Shown here in pieces: positions 6,300 to 10,910 of a stretch of DNA of 10,910 nucleotides; position 1 is the stretch's first letter; every line of letters begins with the position of its first letter. This DNA is from CAWVWF01 sp963933885. Its GTDB lineage: Bacteria > Bacteroidota > Bacteroidia > Flavobacteriales_C > GCA-002722245. The notes beneath the pieces were generated by a model. It saw nothing but the letters and a program-made list of their open reading frames with translations. It made no database searches and was not told the DNA's origin. The position numbers were made by a program, and so were the translations under genes. The stretch covers positions 1 through 10,910 of the forward strand of contig CAWVWF010000117.1 of assembly GCA_963933885.1 (NCBI GenBank). The letters run 5' to 3'.

Positions 6300-7580
6300 A
6301 TGAATTTCAAGAAACTCCTTACTAGTGCCCTATTTTTATTATTTGTAACGTCTATATTCGGACAAAAAATAGTTGGTTACATTCCTTATTACAGAGGATA
6401 TAATGTAAACTACGATTATACAAAATACACACACCTACACTACTTCGCTATTTGGCCTGCTGCAGATGGAACTTTTATTTATCCAGGAGCAGAAGATTCA
6501 CTAAGTATGGCAACAGAATTTGCACAATTAAAAGCTGCTGTAGCAGGAAGTGATACTAAGATGATAATGTCTTTTGGAGGTACATCTGAAAACGGATCAA
6601 AATATTTTGCTGACATGGCAAAAAACGCACAATTCAGAGCAGACTTTATCAGTAATGTTATCAAATTAGCAACAGATTGGAATGCTGATGGAATTGATAT
6701 AGACTGGGAATGGGGAAGTCCAAATTCTCCTCAAGCAGATAGAGATGCGCATGGAGCGTTTTTAACAGATATAAGATCAGCAACAACTAACATTGGGTTA
6801 ACGCTATCTGTTGATGTTTCACCAAGTTCTTATAATGGAAATAATTACGATGCAACCAAGATCGAATTAGCAGATTACATTAACGTAATGTCTTATAGTT
6901 ACAATGGTGGCTGGGCATCAACTGCGGCTCACCACTCCCCTATGGCAACTATAAAAACTAGTGGTATTAACTATTGGTTAGGAAGAGGAGTCACAAAATC
7001 AAAAATGAATATTGGATCAGCATTTTATGGATTTCAATACAGTGGAACGAGTACTCCAAAAACTGCATTCACATCTATATCAACTTTAACTTACACTCAA
7101 ATTAAAAGCTTAATTTCTAGTGGGTATACTGTTGTTGAAGACAATGAGGCAGGAACTTATTGTTATTCAGTAGCTGAGAATAAAATAGCATATTATGATA
7201 GTCCTTTAAATGCTGCTTATAAAATGAACTATGCAAAGAACAATGGTTTATCAGGCGTTATCATTTGGGAAATCGGACAAGACGATGCAGATCAATCTTT
7301 GTCGAACGCAATCCATAATGAAAAGACATTGGCTACGAATAACGCTTCAGTAGTAAACGAACCCATTGTGAGCACTTATATATCTGATGGTCAGCTTGTA
7401 TTACAATCAACTGATGATAACTACAACTTAGTGATCTACGATCAATTGGGTAAAAAACTTTATTCTAAAATGATTACAAATAAATATGAAATCATTAACC
7501 TAAACTCGATCTCTACTCAATTGATTATTCTAAATATTCAAGGAAAAAATTACTCCGTCAGCAGGAAACTAATTCGATAA
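6300..7580 (+). CDS. Secreted GH18 chitinase with a T9SS-type tail
   Basis: The 426-residue protein begins with a signal peptide (1-21, likely cleavage before Gln22). A GH18 catalytic barrel follows (about 23-340). The first strand is KIVGYIPYYRGYNVNYDYTK, the substrate-site strand is MIMSFGG (88-94), and the catalytic signature DGIDIDWEWG fits DxxDxDxE with Asp130, Asp133, Asp135 and the acid/base Glu137. INVMSYSYNGGW (194-205) and VIIWEIGQDD (320-329) match the usual later strands, with a Trp at 323. The family hydrolyses chitin or other beta-1,4-GlcNAc glycans with retention, assisted by the substrate N-acetyl group. Residues about 350-426 (LVIYDQLGKKLYSK ... SVSRKLIR) resemble a type A T9SS sorting domain, so export across the outer membrane is expected. 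There is no separate chitin-binding module, but the next gene's product carries one candidate. An endo-beta-N-acetylglucosaminidase of the same family is an alternative. Confidence 0.92.
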   Translation: MNFKKLLTSALFLLFVTSIFGQKIVGYIPYYRGYNVNYDYTKYTHLHYFAIWPAADGTFIYPGAEDSLSMATEFAQLKAAVAGSDTKMIMSFGGTSENGSKYFADMAKNAQFRADFISNVIKLATDWNADGIDIDWEWGSPNSPQADRDAHGAFLTDIRSATTNIGLTLSVDVSPSSYNGNNYDATKIELADYINVMSYSYNGGWASTAAHHSPMATIKTSGINYWLGRGVTKSKMNIGSAFYGFQYSGTSTPKTAFTSISTLTYTQIKSLISSGYTVVEDNEAGTYCYSVAENKIAYYDSPLNAAYKMNYAKNNGLSGVIIWEIGQDDADQSLSNAIHNEKTLATNNASVVNEPIVSTYISDGQLVLQSTDDNYNLVIYDQLGKKLYSKMITNKYEIINLNSISTQLIILNIQGKNYSVSRKLIR

Positions 7581-7609
7581 AACGTGTGATAATTCCTTAA
7601 CTTCATAAG

Positions 7610-9424
7610 ATGAAGTATCTGGTTTTATCAATCGTTTTGGCGTTGTTAGGAGGTAATATTCAAGCTCAATGCTGGGATGTAAACGGAATTGGTGATTTCG
7701 AACAAGCCAATTTAAGTGATGATTTCTTCAGTGGTGATCAAGGAAATGGTACTATATCATTAACAAGTTCTGAAAAAAACTCAGGAAATCAATCGCTAAA
7801 AGTTGATGTAACGACACAAGGAACTTGGCAAGTAAGAATTGCTAATCATTCCTCTTGCGATTTCAATATCACACCAAAAGAATCCTTTACAGTTTCATTT
7901 TATTTGAAAGGTGAAATTGGTGATATAGTTAATGTATCAATAGTAGACGATATTACAGTTGATCAAGAAGTAGACGTATCAATCACCTCAACAAATTGGA
8001 CATTATATCATGTAAGTTTTCAAGCTACATCCACCAGTACAGAAGGACTTTTAAAATTTGCTTTTGTAGATATCGGAACATATTATCTAGATGATGTAAG
8101 CATAAACACTTATGACTGTAATGAAACTATCAATGGTTCAGCTTCATTTGATGATTGCGGAATATGTTCGGGAGGAACTACAGGAAGGACAGTTATTAAT
8201 TCATGCACCTATCAAACAATAGATCCTACAAATAGTAATTTCGTTTTTGAAGGAGTTTTAGAAAGTGATATTACAACTTCAAAAGCTACTTTTTACAGAA
8301 TGCAAAAAGCATATGTAAGTACGAGCGTAAGTGGATATTACAATCAACAGAAAGCAGCAGCTTCAAGTGGAATTTGTATTCTTTTTAAAACAAGCAGTCC
8401 AATAGTTAAAGCTTATTTCTATGAGAACCTCACCTTAGGAAGTGATGTCTATTGGCATACTTTCGATATATATAAAAATGGTAAATACCATTCCAGCGAA
8501 CAAGGGTTTGATATTGAGCTAAGCAACCCTGAAGGTTTATCAACTGAATGGAAAATCACATTACCTACCTACTCTACAATTGAGTTTTTAAAATTGGAGA
8601 TTATAGATAGCTTCACATTAGAAACTGTTACAAACACTAACAAACCAGTATATATAGCAATTGGAAACTCCATTACACAAGGGACTGGAATTAGTGCTCA
8701 CTCAACTAAATTGGGATACCCATTTATTGTTGCAGATTCTTTGGGTTACGAACTTTACAATTGGGCTATCGGAGGTTCTAAAGTATATGATGGAATTCTA
8801 TCCAACCTATCCACAAGTATTAGTCCTAGTTTGGTAACAATACTTTGGGGATATAATGACCTTCATTATTCTACTGACGATTCTTATTTCCAAAACAACA
8901 CATTTCCTCAGTATGAAAAAATCTTAGAGACTTTTGCTCAGAACTATCCTGACGCATGTATAATGGCTGTTCTACCAACAATCACTACAAATCCAACAAA
9001 TGGTACCATTAGAACTATTGACAGCTTACAAGCAGGTCAATTAGAGATTATTAAATTACTTCAAAGCACATATTCAAACATTAGCTACATGTATGGTTCA
9101 GATTACACCGATATCTCTGGATTAAATGACGCTGTACATTTGAATGAATACGGAAATAGCACTCTCGCAAACGGAATTATTAATGAATTACCTTGTGGCG
9201 CTCCTACTCGTATTTCTGAGTCAACAATAAATTCATTGAGCATACATCCCAATCCTACTTCCAATATCATAAGATGGAAAACGATTGAAAATTTTCAATT
9301 GTTGGATGTGAATGGTAAACTTTTACTGGAAGGAAAAGGAAACAGTATAAACATATCTACACTTGCTAACGGAGTTTATTTCCTACAGATCAACAATGCG
9401 TCTTCCAAAGTAATTAAGAAGTAA
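7610..9424 (+). CDS. Secreted multidomain SGNH esterase with CBM-like domain and T9SS tail
   Basis: The 604-residue protein has a signal peptide (1-20) and a CBM4/9-like beta-sandwich (about 23-168, ending in YYLDDVSINTYDC). A Cys-rich linker DDCGICSGG (181-189) of the type found in T9SS cargo follows, then a second beta-sandwich (about 205-335) and an SGNH catalytic domain (about 346-528). The catalytic blocks are intact: IGNSITQG with Ser354, Gly at 388-389, GYND with Asn416, and DAVHLN with Asp507 and His510. The tail from about 540 (LSIHPNPTSN ... VYFLQINNASSKVIKK) is a type A T9SS sorting domain. It starts 29 bp after the chitinase stop with no visible terminator, so the two are likely co-transcribed. 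I infer removal of ester- or N-linked acetyl groups from a glycan the chitinase also attacks. The domain order suggests a CE2/CE3-like carbohydrate esterase, but the substrate cannot be read from sequence. Confidence 0.87.
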   Translation: MKYLVLSIVLALLGGNIQAQCWDVNGIGDFEQANLSDDFFSGDQGNGTISLTSSEKNSGNQSLKVDVTTQGTWQVRIANHSSCDFNITPKESFTVSFYLKGEIGDIVNVSIVDDITVDQEVDVSITSTNWTLYHVSFQATSTSTEGLLKFAFVDIGTYYLDDVSINTYDCNETINGSASFDDCGICSGGTTGRTVINSCTYQTIDPTNSNFVFEGVLESDITTSKATFYRMQKAYVSTSVSGYYNQQKAAASSGICILFKTSSPIVKAYFYENLTLGSDVYWHTFDIYKNGKYHSSEQGFDIELSNPEGLSTEWKITLPTYSTIEFLKLEIIDSFTLETVTNTNKPVYIAIGNSITQGTGISAHSTKLGYPFIVADSLGYELYNWAIGGSKVYDGILSNLSTSISPSLVTILWGYNDLHYSTDDSYFQNNTFPQYEKILETFAQNYPDACIMAVLPTITTNPTNGTIRTIDSLQAGQLEIIKLLQSTYSNISYMYGSDYTDISGLNDAVHLNEYGNSTLANGIINELPCGAPTRISESTINSLSIHPNPTSNIIRWKTIENFQLLDVNGKLLLEGKGNSINISTLANGVYFLQINNASSKVIKK

Positions 9425-9433
9425 TCATCTCTC

Positions 9434-10066
9434 CTACTTTTTACTCACTAATTTATAAGTCCAAGGATATTCTGTTTCAGGTGTTTCATTGTATTCATCT
9501 TCAATAAAAATTTCATCGTTGTTATTAACAATCATTGTAAGAGATTCAAAATGACCTTCATTATCACTTCTATAATATAGCTTATGTCCGTTTTCTACTT
9601 TAAGAATGTGTAATGATGTTGAACCTCCACTGGCATTCAATAAATGTTTAAGTTCCAAATTATCTTTTTTCTCACTTAGTTTTCTAAGTTTTTTCAAAAC
9701 CTTTTTCAACGCCTTTTTATCCTCTTCTTTTACTGGTTCCAGAGTTACATCAGTATGATATCTAAATGGTGCCCCTTCACTTCCTATTGATTGAACATCC
9801 TTGTTCTTATAAAAACTAACATAACAAGCACCATAGTAATTACTATCTGTTGAATATGTGAATGGCGTGTAAAATAGAATATTTGGGTTTAGCGTATCAC
9901 CATCAAAATAAATCTCATCATAATTAGAAACTTTAAACTCAGGATAATCTTCTTTAATTTCCATCTCCGCTCTTTCTATATGGTTTTCAATAGCTTCTTG
10001 AGGAAGTGGCCAATTTGTATATTTCAAACTTGTCATTGTTAATAGGATAAGTAGGTAATTAAGCAT
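9434..10066 (-). CDS. Hypothetical protein, possibly exported
   Basis: I do not recognise this 210-residue protein. It opens with a hydrophobic stretch (MLNYLLILLTMTSL, 1-14) that could be a short signal or anchor, though it lacks a positively charged start. A second Met at residue 11 is an alternative start that would remove most of it. The body mixes acidic, aromatic beta-type stretches with one Lys-rich helix (about 112-143, EEDKKALKKVLKKLRKLSEK). The C-terminus is acidic (EIFIEDEYNETPETEYP). No catalytic motif or named domain is evident. It lies 71 bp downstream of another unknown gene on the same strand and converges on the esterase gene with 9 bp between stop codons, so the two transcripts probably overlap at their 3' ends. 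Confidence 0.7.
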   Translation of the reverse strand: MLNYLLILLTMTSLKYTNWPLPQEAIENHIERAEMEIKEDYPEFKVSNYDEIYFDGDTLNPNILFYTPFTYSTDSNYYGACYVSFYKNKDVQSIGSEGAPFRYHTDVTLEPVKEEDKKALKKVLKKLRKLSEKKDNLELKHLLNASGGSTSLHILKVENGHKLYYRSDNEGHFESLTMIVNNNDEIFIEDEYNETPETEYPWTYKLVSKK

Positions 10067-10137
10067 GTTTTATGTTTTTAAAGAATACATCGAGAATTGA
10101 ACAAACCTGAAGTTTATTCATTCCCATCAGTTTGAGA

Positions 10138-10878
10138 TTAATTATATTTTAAAACGATTAGATCTAGCGTGGATTCAACATCATCTCTAACAGCAACACC
10201 ATGTATAGAAGCATTATAAATACTAGTATACTTTTGAGTTAAATTTTGTAAAGTAGAATTTTCCTTTAATTTTCTCCATTCAACCGGACTTAGTAAATTG
10301 GGGTTTGATGATACAAGTCTAGATACATAATAAACACCGTAATCATCGGAACCCAATGTTACTAGGCTAGTTTTCAAATCTGCTGTAGTGATTTTCTTTT
10401 TTGTAGCAAATTTTTCAATTGCTTCTGAATTTTCAAAAAAATGATCAGTTTCGAAACTACTATAAGCCAATTCAATCTTATCAGTTTTAATAACTCCATT
10501 AACTACTTTAAAATTAAATACATTTTTTTGTGGCTTTAAACCTAAACTATCCATCAATACCAGATTTTCGGACTGACTATTCTGTTGGTTAAATTGCTTG
10601 AAATATACAATCTTTTCAAGCTCAGGTAAATACTTCCATCCACCAGGTGTATGCGTATAACTAACAACCATCGCTTCAATTCCCAAAATACTATTTACCT
10701 TTTTAGAGAATTGTAATTTCTCAACACTGGAATATTTAGGAAAGACGATTTCTGCAAACTTAACTGCATCTTTAAAGTTTTTAAATGCACCAATCGAAAA
10801 AGGATTATCACAAGTTTCAAGATTCAATCGATGGAAACCTGCTGTATCTTCTGGGGAGACAACAATACTGTACAGCAT
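10138..10878 (-). CDS. Hypothetical protein, probably cytoplasmic
   Basis: I do not recognise this 246-residue protein. It has no signal peptide or membrane segment and is a mixed alpha/beta sequence. It begins LYSIVVSPEDTAGFHRLNLE and has a short helix FKDAVKFAEIVFPKY (35-49). GSDDYGVYYVSRLV (176-189) is followed by a polar helical part and a C-terminal strand LDLIVLKYN. No catalytic or metal-binding signature stands out. The ATG at 10878 follows an A-rich stretch (GAAAAAAA) rather than a Shine-Dalgarno sequence, as is usual in Bacteroidota. The reading frame is intact. The 71-bp gap to the next minus-strand gene contains no convincing terminator, so co-transcription is likely, but relatedness of function is unknown. 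Its promoter lies mostly beyond the window edge. Confidence 0.72.
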   Translation of the reverse strand: MLYSIVVSPEDTAGFHRLNLETCDNPFSIGAFKNFKDAVKFAEIVFPKYSSVEKLQFSKKVNSILGIEAMVVSYTHTPGGWKYLPELEKIVYFKQFNQQNSQSENLVLMDSLGLKPQKNVFNFKVVNGVIKTDKIELAYSSFETDHFFENSEAIEKFATKKKITTADLKTSLVTLGSDDYGVYYVSRLVSSNPNLLSPVEWRKLKENSTLQNLTQKYTSIYNASIHGVAVRDDVESTLDLIVLKYN

Positions 10879-10910
10879 TTTTTTCTACTCTTTTATTGAC
10901 TCCCTATTTA

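Noticed and set aside
6479..6664. 61-codon minus-strand ORF inside the chitinase gene
   Set aside because: It is antisense to the GH18 catalytic domain, which explains the reading frame constraint.

Overview
The window looks like chromosome from a low-GC Bacteroidota bacterium, most likely of the flavobacterial or cytophagal type. Two secreted enzymes end in type IX secretion (T9SS) C-terminal sorting domains, translation starts lack Shine-Dalgarno sequences, and there is a helical-repeat protein of a kind familiar from that phylum. The assignment rests on the sequence alone. No tRNA, rRNA, CRISPR array or complete mobile element is visible.

Layout. Positions 1-244 are a non-coding repeat region: a 55-bp perfect direct repeat with a 185-bp period, plus hairpin-forming inverted repeats. 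Positions 245-3154 (minus strand) hold a two-gene unit, an MBOAT O-acyltransferase (AlgI type) followed 6 bp later by a membrane-anchored SGNH/AlgJ-X-like protein. This is the usual pairing for O-acetylating an extracellular or cell-wall polysaccharide. A 335-bp gap follows, with a plus-strand terminator-like hairpin that no recognised plus-strand gene explains. Positions 3490-5001 (minus) encode a 503-residue all-helical protein of unknown function.

The centre of interest is 5002-9424. A regulator gene diverges from the helical-repeat gene. It encodes a one-piece transmembrane transcription factor: an N-terminal membrane segment, a periplasmic beta-rich domain resembling a carbohydrate-binding module, a second membrane segment, and a cytoplasmic AraC-type DNA-binding domain. 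Directly downstream on the same strand are a secreted GH18 chitinase and a secreted multidomain SGNH esterase, 29 bp apart. I infer a compact chitin (or related GlcNAc-glycan) sensing and degradation locus in which the sensor could bind a glycan outside the inner membrane and act directly on DNA, with no histidine kinase, ECF sigma/anti-sigma pair or SusC/D pair in view. A 10-bp perfect inverted repeat marks both ends of the divergent promoter region, and its TTAGTTA core recurs 28 bp before the chitinase start codon, so it is a candidate operator. The regulator has no ATG start, only TTG or ATT candidates.

Positions 9434-10878 (minus) hold two unrecognised genes, one for a small, possibly exported protein and one for a probably cytoplasmic protein. 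They converge on the esterase gene with only 9 bp between the stop codons.
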